Part shown: in pieces, positions 14,860 through 24,129 of the stretch | Layout of the letters: every line of letters begins with the position of its first letter | Position numbering within the stretch: the stretch's first letter is position 1 | Assembly: GCF_040450955.1 (NCBI RefSeq) | Contig: NZ_CP144373.1 | Location: 1,282,486 to 1,346,485, forward strand | DNA length: 64,000 bases | Source of the DNA: Thermodesulfovibrio sp. 3907-1M | Lineage (GTDB): Bacteria > Nitrospirota > Thermodesulfovibrionia > Thermodesulfovibrionales > Thermodesulfovibrionaceae | Reading direction: 5' to 3' | Program-made: the position numbers and the translations under genes | Notes under the pieces: generated by a model | The model's input: only the letters and a program-made list of their open reading frames with translations | Told to the model about the DNA's origin: nothing | Databases searched by the model: none

Positions 14860-17280
14860 ATGAATCTTCTTTATTTTGAAAAACCTACAAGATACATAAA
14901 TCACGAGATTAATGCTGTTTACAAAGAAGGTAACCTAATCAGGTTTGCCCTCTGTTTTCCCGATGTTTATGAGATAGGAATGTCTCATCTTGGCTTAAAA
15001 ATTCTTTATCATATTTTAAACAGCCTTCCCGATGTTTATGCTGAAAGGGTTTTCTCTCCATGGATTGATATGCAGGATTATATGTTAAAAAACGGTGTTC
15101 CTTTATGCTCGCTTGAGACAAAAACTCCTCTTAAAGATTTTGATATTGTAGGTTTTTCCCTTCAGTATGAACTTGCCTATCCAACTGTCCTCAGCATGCT
15201 TGAGCTTGGTAGAATTCCATTGAGATGGCATGATAGAATGAGTAGTGACTGTCCAGTTGTAATTGCTGGAGGTCCATGCGCTGTTAATCCTTTACCACTA
15301 TCGGAGTTTATTGATGTCTTTTTAATTGGAGAAGCTGAAGAGGCAATTCAGGAATTCATTACAGTATTTGGCGAATGGAAAAAATCAAATTCTTCAAAGG
15401 AATCTCTTTTAAAAGCAATATCAGAGATAGAGGGTTTTTATGTGCCCTATGCTGGCAAAAAAATTGTTAAAAGAAGATTTGTCAATGACTTAGACAATGC
15501 TCCTTTTCCTAATGCTCCTGTTGTTCCCTATGCGAAAATTGTTCATGACAGAGTCTCTATTGAAGTCTCCAGAGGATGTCCCTCAGGATGCAGATTCTGT
15601 CAGGCAGGTTTTATTTACAGACCTTTGAGATTCAGAAGCCCCCAGAAAGTCCTTGAAATTGCAGAAAGTCTAATAAAAAATACAGGTTATGAAGAACTCT
15701 CCCTTCTCTCATTCAGCATAGGACACTATCCTTGTTTAACTGAGCTTGTTAAAGATTTAAATCAACGGTTTTCAGAAAAAGCAGTTGCTGTGTCCCTTCC
15801 TTCAATAAGAGCTGACAGGATAACAAAGGATTTACTTCAGGCAATTAAATCAGCAAGAAAAACAGGATTTACAATTGCACCTGAAGCTGCCACTCAGAGA
15901 CTTCGCAGTGTTATCAATAAAAATATATCTGATGAAGATATTGAGAGAGCCTGTAGTCTTCTCTTTGAAGAAGGCTGGCAGAGTATAAAGCTTTACTTCA
16001 TGATAGGACTTCCCACTGAAACAGCGGAAGACATACAAGAAATTGTTAATCTCACAAGGAAGATAATAAAAACTGCAAAAAAATACACAAAAAAATTTAT
16101 TGAGATAAATGTTACTGTATCTCCCTTTATCCCCAAGCCTCATACGCCCTTTCAATGGCTTGGACAGATTAGTTTTGACGAAATGGTAAAAAAGCTTGAT
16201 TTTATAAGAGAAGCTTTTCATAAGAGTAAAATCCACTACAAAGGACATAATCCCCGAATGAGCGTTCTTGAAGCTGCTTTATCAAGGGGAGATGAAAAAA
16301 CCGCAGAAGCATTATACAGAGCATGGCTCAATGGAGAAAGGCTGAGTGCATGGTCTGATTTATTTGACTTCGGTAGATGGCTCAAAGCTATGGATGAAAC
16401 AGGGATTGATTTATTTAACTATGCAAATAAAGAGTTTTCTCCTGAAGAGGCTCTACCATGGGATTTCATCGATACAGGGGTGAAAAAGGAGTTTCTTAAA
16501 AGAGAGTTAAGGAGAGCACTTAATCTTGAATCTTCAGTGGAATGCACTTTGAAGTGTGAAGGATGTGGATTAATATGCTCTTCAAAAGGAATTAATAAGG
16601 AGGGGCTCGGAATAACTGAGAAAGCTTGGAGTAAGAACTTTTACGGCACAATGAATGATAGCAAAGCTCCTCAAACTTACTTAACAGTGAGGTTCTCTCA
16701 TAGAAAAACAGGATTAATGAAATACCTTTCTCAGCTTGAACTAAGCAATCTTCTTACAAGAGCATTGAGAATGGCGGAAATTCCCTTTATTGTTTCAAAG
16801 GGATTTCATCCAAAGCCTGAGATTTCCTTTGGTCCTTCACTGCCTGTGGGAGTGGAAAGCGAAAAGGAGTATTTTGATTTAAAGATTTCTACTGAATTCA
16901 AACATGAACATATTGAAAGATTAAATAAAATTTTGCCTGAAGGATTAAAAATAATTGAAGTAAAAACAATTCCACAGGGAATTCCTTCTCTTAGTTCCTT
17001 TATTCAGCGATACAGGTATATTGTTCAACTGGAAGAAGAGTTTATGTGTGATAAAATAGAGAAATTAACAATAAAAAGAGAAGGTAAACTTCTTTCTGTA
17101 AAGGATTTTTTAGAGGAAATTCAAATAAATGGCAAACAAGTATGTATAATAGTAAGAGATTCTACTGATAAAGCAAGAATTTCTGAAATAGTAGAGGCTG
17201 TTTTTGGCAAGCCTCTTAAAGAGTTAAAAATAAAAAGAGTAGCCATGTATGGCTTTAAGGGAGGATGGATAGAGCCTTGA
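14860..17280 (+). CDS. Radical SAM protein with C-terminal DUF2344 domain
   Basis: 806 residues. The N-terminal part resembles B12-binding-type radical SAM proteins (FPDVYEIGMSHLGLKILYHI). The core has the 4Fe-4S motif CPSGCRFC (about 240-247). A Cys-rich element CTLKCEGCGLIC lies near residue 560. From about 605 (TYLTVRFSHRKTGLMKYLSQ) the DUF2344 domain follows. Fusion of these two parts (TIGR03960/TIGR03936-type) is well known, and so is its place next to RNase E/G genes; the substrate is not known. It overlaps the RNase G start by a TTGA quadruplet. Confidence 0.9.
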   Translation: MNLLYFEKPTRYINHEINAVYKEGNLIRFALCFPDVYEIGMSHLGLKILYHILNSLPDVYAERVFSPWIDMQDYMLKNGVPLCSLETKTPLKDFDIVGFSLQYELAYPTVLSMLELGRIPLRWHDRMSSDCPVVIAGGPCAVNPLPLSEFIDVFLIGEAEEAIQEFITVFGEWKKSNSSKESLLKAISEIEGFYVPYAGKKIVKRRFVNDLDNAPFPNAPVVPYAKIVHDRVSIEVSRGCPSGCRFCQAGFIYRPLRFRSPQKVLEIAESLIKNTGYEELSLLSFSIGHYPCLTELVKDLNQRFSEKAVAVSLPSIRADRITKDLLQAIKSARKTGFTIAPEAATQRLRSVINKNISDEDIERACSLLFEEGWQSIKLYFMIGLPTETAEDIQEIVNLTRKIIKTAKKYTKKFIEINVTVSPFIPKPHTPFQWLGQISFDEMVKKLDFIREAFHKSKIHYKGHNPRMSVLEAALSRGDEKTAEALYRAWLNGERLSAWSDLFDFGRWLKAMDETGIDLFNYANKEFSPEEALPWDFIDTGVKKEFLKRELRRALNLESSVECTLKCEGCGLICSSKGINKEGLGITEKAWSKNFYGTMNDSKAPQTYLTVRFSHRKTGLMKYLSQLELSNLLTRALRMAEIPFIVSKGFHPKPEISFGPSLPVGVESEKEYFDLKISTEFKHEHIERLNKILPEGLKIIEVKTIPQGIPSLSSFIQRYRYIVQLEEEFMCDKIEKLTIKREGKLLSVKDFLEEIQINGKQVCIIVRDSTDKARISEIVEAVFGKPLKELKIKRVAMYGFKGGWIEP

Positions 17281-18776
17281 GCAGTGAGCTTTTAATAAAT
17301 GTAACAAAACAGGAATGCAGAGTTGCTCTTCTTGAAGGAGGTCAGGTCGTTGAGTTTTACATTGAAAGAAAGGGTGATTCAAGCTATGTGGGGAACATTT
17401 ATAAAGGCAGAGTTGTAAAGGTTCTGAAAGGTATGCAGGCATGTTTTGTTGATATAGGACTTGATAAGGCAGCATTTCTTTATGTTGATGACATAAGAGG
17501 TGGAATTAAAGAGCTTTATCCTTTTTTGGAAAGCGATGAAGAAACAGAGATTGCAAAAATTGACTTTAAAGATATCTCGATAGAAGAGCTTGTTCAGGAA
17601 GGACAGGAAATACTTGTCCAGGTTGCAAAGGATCCAATGGGAACTAAAGGAGCAAGGGTTACATCAAGAATTACACTTCCCGGTAGATATGTTGTCCTTA
17701 TGCCTGGAATGGAACATATTGGAATATCAAGAAAAATAGAGGATGAAGAAAAAAGAAAACAATTGAAAGAACTAGCAGCAAAAATTAAACCATCAGGATT
17801 TGGATTAATTATGAGAACTGTAAGTGAAAATGCCACTGAAGAAGAGATTCAGAAGGATATAGATTTTCTCTTTCTTTTGTGGGACAATATTCAAAAGAAA
17901 AAAGATAAAGCTCATGCACCTTCATTAATTCACAGTGAATTTGATCTCGTCTTAAGAAGTCTTAGAGATTTTATGACCCAGGATGTGGATCGGATGATAA
18001 TCGACAGTTATGTGGAATGGCAGAGACTCAGGGAGTTTGCTCAGGTTTATTTCCCAAGACTGACAGACAAAATTGAACTTTATGATGGAGAAGAGCCAAT
18101 ATTTGATGCCTTTGGAATAGAGGTTGACCTTGAAAGAGCACTTCACCGCAAGATTTGGCTTAAGTCTGGAGGATACATCGTTATTGACCAAACAGAGGCA
18201 ATGACAGTAATAGATGTAAACACCGGTAAGTTTGTTGGCAAAGAAAATCTTGAAGATACAATTCTCAGAACAAATCTTGAAGCAGTTAAAGAAATTGCCT
18301 ATCAGATAAGACTAAGAAATCTTGGAGGAATTATATTGATTGACTTTATAGATATGGAAAAGGAGGAAAATAAACAAAAAATCATAAATGCCATGATAGA
18401 GGCTATGAAGAAAGACAGAGCAAAAACAACAATTTACAACATTACAGAGTTGGGAATAGTTCAGATGACAAGAAAAAGAACAAGAGAAAGCCTCGAACAC
18501 ATTCTTTGTGACAGTTGTCCCTATTGCGAAGGAAAAGGAAGAATAAAAAGCACAAGAACTGTAGCATATGAAATTCTGAGAAAACTGAAATTCATGCCAG
18601 TTCCTCAAGGAACAGAGCTTACAGTAACTGCAAACACTGCTGTTGCAGATCTGCTTACTGATGAAGAGAGAGACTCAATTGAGGAGATTGAAAATACCAA
18701 AAAAATAAGAATTACAATTAAAAAGGACATGATGCTACATCAGGAAAACTACTTAATTCACAAAAACTTACCATAA
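17277..18776 (+). CDS. rng: Ribonuclease E/G family endoribonuclease
   Basis: This endonuclease cuts single-stranded RNA in rRNA maturation and mRNA decay. An S1 domain follows the N-terminus (NIYKGRVVKVLKGMQACFVDIG). The catalytic metal site is in VIDVNTGKFVG (about residue 310) and ILIDFIDM (about 353), and the Zn-link is CDSCPYC (about 411). At about 500 residues it has the short RNase G form without the RNase E scaffold tail. I prefer the TTG at 17277 over the ATG at 17265. The ATG touches its GGGAGG with no spacer, while the TTG gives the family-typical start MSSELLINVT and a TTGA overlap with the gene upstream. Confidence 0.9.
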   Translation: MSSELLINVTKQECRVALLEGGQVVEFYIERKGDSSYVGNIYKGRVVKVLKGMQACFVDIGLDKAAFLYVDDIRGGIKELYPFLESDEETEIAKIDFKDISIEELVQEGQEILVQVAKDPMGTKGARVTSRITLPGRYVVLMPGMEHIGISRKIEDEEKRKQLKELAAKIKPSGFGLIMRTVSENATEEEIQKDIDFLFLLWDNIQKKKDKAHAPSLIHSEFDLVLRSLRDFMTQDVDRMIIDSYVEWQRLREFAQVYFPRLTDKIELYDGEEPIFDAFGIEVDLERALHRKIWLKSGGYIVIDQTEAMTVIDVNTGKFVGKENLEDTILRTNLEAVKEIAYQIRLRNLGGIILIDFIDMEKEENKQKIINAMIEAMKKDRAKTTIYNITELGIVQMTRKRTRESLEHILCDSCPYCEGKGRIKSTRTVAYEILRKLKFMPVPQGTELTVTANTAVADLLTDEERDSIEEIENTKKIRITIKKDMMLHQENYLIHKNLP

Positions 18777-18778
18777 AA

Positions 18779-19915
18779 ATGGATTTTCTCACAGAATGCA
18801 ATAAGTGCGGAAAATGTAAAGAATCGTGCCCCAGCTATCAGGTTTTTCTTAATGAATCCTTCTGTCCAAGAGGAAGGCTGAGGCTTATTGAGGCTCTACA
18901 GGAAAATGAAATAACCTGTGAGGAATCTTTTAAAAAGAGAATCTTTAGCTGCCTTCTTTGTGGAAACTGTGAAAATTTATGTCCTTTGAATGTAAATGTA
19001 ACTAGTATGATATATAAAACAAGAGCAATGGCAAAGAAAGGATTTTTACAATATTTGTTTAGGTATTTCTCCCTTTATCCCGGTATATTTTTCTCTATTT
19101 TTTCCATCATGAATCGTTTTAAAAACCTTTTGAAAACAAAAAATTTACCTTACCTCAACAGATTTCCCACGCTGAATATTAAACAGCAATCCAGTTTTCT
19201 CCAGGTTTACAGTAAATTAAAACCTAGAGGAAGAATAGCACTTTTTTCAGGATGCTCATCACAGTATTTAATGCCCTCAATCACTGAAGCTTTAATTTAC
19301 ATTTTAAACTGGTTAAACTATGAAGTAATTGTGCCTAAACAGCACTGCTGTGGTGCACCACTTTTAAGTGCAGGTTTTGAAAAAGAGGCAAAAAAACTTG
19401 CCAGAAAAAATCTTGAAATCTATAAATCTTTCAACATTGACGGTATAATCACTCCATGTCCAACTTGTGCTCACTTTATTAGAGATGTGTATAAAGAAAT
19501 TACTGGAGAAGGACTTAATGTACTGAAGTTTGCAGATTTATTTGAAGAAAATCTGAAGGAGTTCAAAGGAGACGACAGAAGTAATGTTTTTTTCCATATT
19601 TCCTGCCATACATCTAACTATGTTAATGATTCTGATAAGACATTGAAATTACTTAAAAAATTTGGAATTAATGCGGAGAAAAAAACAGGATGTTGCGGTT
19701 TTGGAGGGCTTTTTTCTTTTCTATTTGAAAAACAATCTATGGATATTCTGAGAAAAAAAGTTTTAGAATATGAAAAGGCAGATATGATAATAAGTTCATG
19801 TCCAAATTGCATAATTCAGTTTAAATCAGCCATGAAGGATAAAAAAATACTTCATTATGCAGAGGTAATTCAAAAAATATTATTTAAAGGAGAAAAATAT
19901 GGAAGAGCCCTTTGA
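18779..19915 (+). CDS. Fe-S oxidoreductase, GlcF/LutA-like with two 4Fe-4S clusters and two CCG domains
   Basis: 378 residues. Two ferredoxin-type clusters are ligated by CNKCGKCKESCP and CLLCGNCENLCP (within residues 1-75). Two Cys-rich CCG domains follow: GCSSQY...QHCCGAPL and CHTSNY...TGCCGFGG, each of the kind that binds a noncubane Fe-S cluster or contacts quinone-linked partners. The layout equals the iron-sulfur subunit of glycolate or lactate oxidases, but no FAD-linked oxidase gene is adjacent, so the partner is unknown. It overlaps the next gene by 17 nt. Confidence 0.85.
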   Translation: MDFLTECNKCGKCKESCPSYQVFLNESFCPRGRLRLIEALQENEITCEESFKKRIFSCLLCGNCENLCPLNVNVTSMIYKTRAMAKKGFLQYLFRYFSLYPGIFFSIFSIMNRFKNLLKTKNLPYLNRFPTLNIKQQSSFLQVYSKLKPRGRIALFSGCSSQYLMPSITEALIYILNWLNYEVIVPKQHCCGAPLLSAGFEKEAKKLARKNLEIYKSFNIDGIITPCPTCAHFIRDVYKEITGEGLNVLKFADLFEENLKEFKGDDRSNVFFHISCHTSNYVNDSDKTLKLLKKFGINAEKKTGCCGFGGLFSFLFEKQSMDILRKKVLEYEKADMIISSCPNCIIQFKSAMKDKKILHYAEVIQKILFKGEKYGRAL

Positions 19916-20672
19916 AATAATTTTACCCGATGGAACAGTTTATAAGCCAAGAAAAGAGTCTGTGGTTCAGGGTTATGATTCTGATGGGAAACCAAAGAAA
20001 ATGAAGTTTTCAGTGAAAACAGAATGTGAAAGATGTGGAGAATGCTGTAGAAGAGACACTCCTGTAATTCTTAAGGAGGATATTGAGCTTTTTAAAAAAG
20101 GTATCATAACTGAAAAGGAGATTTACACCATAAGAGAAGGTGAAAAGATTCGCTCTTTTATTGATGGTGATACCTATTATTCGTCAATGGAATTGATAAA
20201 ACTCCGTCCTATCTTTGGAAGTTCTACATGCATTTTTTATGATCCTCACGAGGGATGCTCAATTTATGAGATGAGACCCACTGTATGCAGGGAATTTGAA
20301 TGCTGGAGTCAGAACATTGCAATCACAGGTCTTGAGTCAAGAAGACTTACAAGAGATGACCTTTTTGGAAGTATTGATATTATTAGAGAAGCCATAAACA
20401 AACATGAAGAAAAATGCTCTCTCAATAAATTTAATGATATTGTGGAAGAATTTGTCTCTGGCAAAGAAGAAAACTTTGAAAAAATTGTTGAGATGATTTT
20501 ATATGATACTGCCATAAGGAATTGGGCAAAAGAAAAACTGGAGATTCAGGATGATGTCCTGCCTCTGCTTTTTGGCAGATCTCTTATGGAAATTGCCACA
20601 CTTTATAGAGTTTTGATAGAGAAGGAAGGAGAAAATTTTATAATTAAAGTTATGGAGGAGGCAGAAGAATGA
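19899..20672 (+). CDS. YkgJ-type cysteine cluster protein
   Basis: 257 residues. The Cys cluster is split: [13 protein letters not shown] near residue 45 and later [19 protein letters not shown] with CREFECW. This is the CxxCxxCC plus C...C...RPxxCR pattern of the YkgJ/Fli1 zinc- or iron-binding family (PF03692), whose biochemical role is poorly known. The gene overlaps both neighbours (17 nt with the Fe-S oxidoreductase, 4 nt with the transaldolase-like gene), so it is cotranscribed. Confidence 0.82.
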   Translation: MEEPFEIILPDGTVYKPRKESVVQGYDSDGKPKKMKFSVKTECERCGECCRRDTPVILKEDIELFKKGIITEKEIYTIREGEKIRSFIDGDTYYSSMELIKLRPIFGSSTCIFYDPHEGCSIYEMRPTVCREFECWSQNIAITGLESRRLTRDDLFGSIDIIREAINKHEEKCSLNKFNDIVEEFVSGKEENFEKIVEMILYDTAIRNWAKEKLEIQDDVLPLLFGRSLMEIATLYRVLIEKEGENFIIKVMEEAEE

Positions 20673-21313
20673 AGTTCTTCATTGACACAGCCAATGTGGA
20701 AGAAATCAAAAAAGCATGGGAATCTGGAGTTATTGACGGAGTGACAACAAATCCTTCACTTATTGCAAAGGAAAAGCGAGAACCAGTGTCTCTTCTTAAA
20801 GAAATATGCCAGATCGTAGATGGTCCTGTGAGCGCTGAAGCAGTATCTCTTAATTTTGATGATATGGTTAAAGAGGCTTATGAGTTAAGCAAAATTCATA
20901 CAAATATTGTTATCAAAATTCCTATGACTGAAGATGGGCTTAAGGCAGTAAGAAAGCTTTCTCAGGAAGGGATAAAAACCAATGTAACCCTTGTTTTTTC
21001 ACCAATGCAGGCACTTTTAGCAGCAAAGGCTGGAGCTACATATGTAAGTCCCTTTGTGGGAAGACTTGATGACATAAGTCACTTTGGAATGGAACTTATA
21101 AGGGACATTCAGATCATCTTTGAAAACTATGATTTTGAAACTCAGGTAATTGTTGCAAGCATTCGCAATCCCCTGCATGTCCTTGAAGCAGCAAGAATTG
21201 GTGCGCACATTGCCACTATTCCCTATTCTGTAATAAAACAGCTTATTAAACATCCTTTAACTGACATTGGTATTGAGAGATTTCTACAGGATTGGGAAAA
21301 AATCAAAAAATAA
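20669..21313 (+). CDS. fsa: Transaldolase-like protein / fructose-6-phosphate aldolase
   Basis: 214 residues forming a compact TIM barrel that starts [16 protein letters not shown] and contains [12 protein letters not shown]. The Schiff-base lysine is Lys83 in NIVIKIPMT. At this short length it belongs to the FSA/TalC group, which acts as transaldolase in the pentose phosphate pathway or as a fructose-6-phosphate aldolase; which activity applies cannot be decided by reading. The ATG overlaps the upstream stop (ATGA). Confidence 0.9.
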   Translation: MKFFIDTANVEEIKKAWESGVIDGVTTNPSLIAKEKREPVSLLKEICQIVDGPVSAEAVSLNFDDMVKEAYELSKIHTNIVIKIPMTEDGLKAVRKLSQEGIKTNVTLVFSPMQALLAAKAGATYVSPFVGRLDDISHFGMELIRDIQIIFENYDFETQVIVASIRNPLHVLEAARIGAHIATIPYSVIKQLIKHPLTDIGIERFLQDWEKIKK

Positions 21314-21327
21314 AGGAGGAGTAAAGA

Positions 21328-22785
21328 ATGAGGAAAAATAAAAAGATTCTTTTTTCCGCTGTCCTTTTTCTTTTAATAGGTATTACCATCGGACTGGTAA
21401 TTGCTTCAAGATTTGACCTGCAGAGCAAAGGATTTTCAGAGGACTATCAGATTTCTAAGGAATCTCAGGAGCTTTTAACAAAAATCAGCAATGCCATGGC
21501 AGAGGTTATTCAGGCTGTAAGACCTTCTGTAGTAAATATTTACACAACGAAAAAAATCAAAAGACCAGGAATTCCTTTTCCTTTTGATGACCCTTTTTTC
21601 AGAAGATTCTTTGGTGAGGAGTTTGGCGACATGTTTGAAAGACCAAGAGAATATACTCAAACCGCACTTGGTTCAGGAGTAATCGTTGATCCATCAGGAT
21701 ACATTCTTACAAACTATCATGTCATTAAAGGAGCTGATGAAATCAAGGTAAAGCTTTATGATAAAAGGGTTTTTGATGGAACAGTGATTGGTTATGATGC
21801 AAAAACCGATATTGCAGTGATAAAAATAAAGGCAGACGGCTTGCGTGCCATCAAATGGGGAGACTCTGACAAACTTAAGGTTGGTGAAACAGTAATTGCA
21901 ATTGGTAATCCCTATGGGCTTAATCTTACTGTGACAAGCGGAATTGTAAGTGCTACTGGAAGAGCCAATGTGGGAATATCCGATTATGAAGATTTTATTC
22001 AGACAGATGCTGCAATTAACCCTGGAAATTCAGGTGGTCCTCTGGTTAATGTGAGAGGTGAGCTTGTTGGTATAAATACTGCCATATTCAGCACCACAGG
22101 AGGATATCAAGGAATAGGATTTGCAATTCCAAGTAACATGGCAAAGACTGTTATGGATAGCCTTATCAAACATAAAAAGGTAATCCGTGGATGGCTTGGA
22201 GTAACAGTTCAGGATTTAGATACAGAAATGGCAAAGGCAGCAAAACTTAAAGAAGTAAAAGGTGCTGTTGTTACAGATGTTCAGGAAGGAAGCCCGGCTG
22301 AAAAAGCTGGACTCATGAGAAAAGACATTATAATCAGCTTTGACGGTAAAGAAGTTGAAGATTCAGCCCATCTAAGAAACATGGTAGTAAACACTCCTCC
22401 GGGGAAAACAGTAAATATGGAGATAGTAAGAAACGGAAAACATCACAGTGTCACTGTTACCATAGGTGAGCTTCCAGCAGCACAGCAGCTCTCTCAGGCA
22501 GAATCTGTTCTGGCAGGTATTTCTGTTGATAATCTGACAAATAAACTGAGAAGTGAGCTTAATGTTCCTAAGAAAATCAATGGAGTTGTTATAACATCAA
22601 TTGATCCCAATTCTCCTGCTGAAGGACTTCTTCAGAAAGGAGATGTTATCATGGAGATTAACAATGAAAAAATCAACAATGTTAAAGACTTTATGAGAGT
22701 TGCGAAAAAAGCTCAGAATGAAGCTATTGTGTGGTTTTACAGAAACGGAAGAGTATCATACATCACCCTTAGTATAAGAGAGTGA
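21328..22785 (+). CDS. degP: HtrA/DegP-family periplasmic serine protease
   Basis: 485 residues. An N-terminal signal or anchor (KKILFSAVLFLLIGITIGLV) is followed by the trypsin-like domain with His131 (NYHVI), Asp161 (KTDIAVI) and Ser235 (NPGNSGGPL), then two PDZ domains (about 285-375 and 395-480) with GSPAEKAGL and NSPAEGLL elements. It is a protein-quality protease and chaperone of the envelope. An AAGGAGG ribosome site precedes the ATG. Its 3' end overlaps the convergent gene by 30 nt. Confidence 0.93.
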   Translation: MRKNKKILFSAVLFLLIGITIGLVIASRFDLQSKGFSEDYQISKESQELLTKISNAMAEVIQAVRPSVVNIYTTKKIKRPGIPFPFDDPFFRRFFGEEFGDMFERPREYTQTALGSGVIVDPSGYILTNYHVIKGADEIKVKLYDKRVFDGTVIGYDAKTDIAVIKIKADGLRAIKWGDSDKLKVGETVIAIGNPYGLNLTVTSGIVSATGRANVGISDYEDFIQTDAAINPGNSGGPLVNVRGELVGINTAIFSTTGGYQGIGFAIPSNMAKTVMDSLIKHKKVIRGWLGVTVQDLDTEMAKAAKLKEVKGAVVTDVQEGSPAEKAGLMRKDIIISFDGKEVEDSAHLRNMVVNTPPGKTVNMEIVRNGKHHSVTVTIGELPAAQQLSQAESVLAGISVDNLTNKLRSELNVPKKINGVVITSIDPNSPAEGLLQKGDVIMEINNEKINNVKDFMRVAKKAQNEAIVWFYRNGRVSYITLSIRE

Positions 22786-23301
22786 TTGAAAGAAGGAGTT
22801 TAGCATCTGCTGTCTTAAATAAAGCATTTTGTTAAATGTGTTTGAAAATTCTCTAAAGGCACGAGGAGGTGCTGTTTCCATCTCCTGTAAAAGCTCTTTA
22901 CAAAAATACCAGTTACATCTAAGAGGTCTCAAATAACGAGGAATTTTACATCCCTTTTCTGTAAGAAGATAGCATGGTTCTTTTTCTTTGAGATTTCTTT
23001 CAGGAAGAGGAAATTTTTCTCTCAAAGCCAGAATATAGATAAGATCATCATATTCATAGCGACTGTTTTTGTTAAGACAGCAGATGTTAATACAGTTTGA
23101 ACAAACCTTTTTAGCGTAAATTTCAACAAAGGGATCAACTTTTAAAATTAGGTTTTTAACTTCATTTGCCAGAGCCTTTGTTTGCTCAAAAACTTCAGGA
23201 AAATTCACAAAAAGCGAGTCAAGCCCATCTACAAGTTTTTTTAATTCGTCAATTTTATTCCAGAGAAGTTCTATTTTCTCAGTCAGACAAAACTGTTGCA
23301 T
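22756..23301 (-). CDS. Cysteine-cluster protein, YkgJ-like, last gene of the secretion operon
   Basis: 181 residues. An N-terminal helical region (about 1-65) precedes CSNCINICC, and later PCYLLTEKGC and RPLRCNWYFCKELL. The pattern resembles the YkgJ family but is diverged. It begins 1 nt after the ExeA-like ATPase gene, so it belongs to the secretion operon by transcription; a functional link is not established. Its 3' end runs 30 nt into the 3' end of the convergent htrA gene. Confidence 0.72.
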   Translation of the reverse strand: MQQFCLTEKIELLWNKIDELKKLVDGLDSLFVNFPEVFEQTKALANEVKNLILKVDPFVEIYAKKVCSNCINICCLNKNSRYEYDDLIYILALREKFPLPERNLKEKEPCYLLTEKGCKIPRYLRPLRCNWYFCKELLQEMETAPPRAFREFSNTFNKMLYLRQQMLNSFFQSLSYTKGDV

Positions 23302-23302
23302 T

Positions 23303-24127
23303 TTACAGATGAAGATGTTTTAAAACAAATTTTACATAGGATTTTTTTATTTTATATGAATTTTTAATATATCCAACCATCAATGCCCTTGAACATATTA
23401 GATTTATAACTCTTGGAATTCCCTTTGATGCTTTATATATTCTCCTTATAGCTGATTTTTTAAAATAAACAGGGCTTTCTACTGCACTCTTAAGCCTAAA
23501 ATTTATATATTCACCAACTTCTTCCTTTGTCAAAGGAGACAGTCTAACCTTGAGACTTATTCTCTGATTTATCTGTGAGTACTTTGGTTTTGACAGAATA
23601 TCCTCAAAATAGGGTTGAGCAAAAAGAATAATCTGAATAAGTTTTTCCTTTTCTGTTTCAATATTTGAAAGGTGTTTTATTTCAGTGAGAGTCTCCTCAG
23701 GCATATCCTGTGCTTCATCAATTATGAGAAGATTTTTATATCCTGAAAGTTTTTTATTTCTAAGATATTCTGAGAGAAATTCAACCATTGAAAGCTTGCT
23801 TTGAAACTTATTTAAATCAATTGAACTATCCTCGGCACTTATCTTCTCAATTATTCCTTTAAGCAATTCCTGAGGAGTAAGTGAAGAGTTATAAATAACA
23901 ACTGGCAGAATGTTTTCTTCCTTAAAGTTTCTTAAAACTTTCCTTATAAGTGTTGTTTTACCCGTGCCTGGATAACCTGTAACGAGCATAAATCCTTCAC
24001 CTTTCTGAATAAGATATTTAATAGATTCAAGAGCTTCCATATGGCTCTTTGAAGGATAAAAGAAATCAGGATCTGGAGTAATTCCAAAGGGATCTTCTTT
24101 AAGTTTGTAAAACTCAAAATACTCCAC
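23303..24127 (-). CDS. ExeA/GspA/MshM-like AAA ATPase
   Basis: 274 residues starting with the family signature YKLKEDPFGITPDPDFFYPS. Walker A is GYPGTGKTT (about 50-58) and Walker B LLIIDEAQD (about 140), followed by a sensor-type GIPRVINLICSRAL segment. In type II secretion and MSHA pilus systems this ATPase helps insert the secretin through the peptidoglycan. It lacks the C-terminal peptidoglycan-binding domain of ExeA, so it is closer to MshM. It sits 2 nt after gspF. Confidence 0.87.
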   Translation of the reverse strand: MEYFEFYKLKEDPFGITPDPDFFYPSKSHMEALESIKYLIQKGEGFMLVTGYPGTGKTTLIRKVLRNFKEENILPVVIYNSSLTPQELLKGIIEKISAEDSSIDLNKFQSKLSMVEFLSEYLRNKKLSGYKNLLIIDEAQDMPEETLTEIKHLSNIETEKEKLIQIILFAQPYFEDILSKPKYSQINQRISLKVRLSPLTKEEVGEYINFRLKSAVESPVYFKKSAIRRIYKASKGIPRVINLICSRALMVGYIKNSYKIKKSYVKFVLKHLHL

Positions 24128-24129
24128 AG

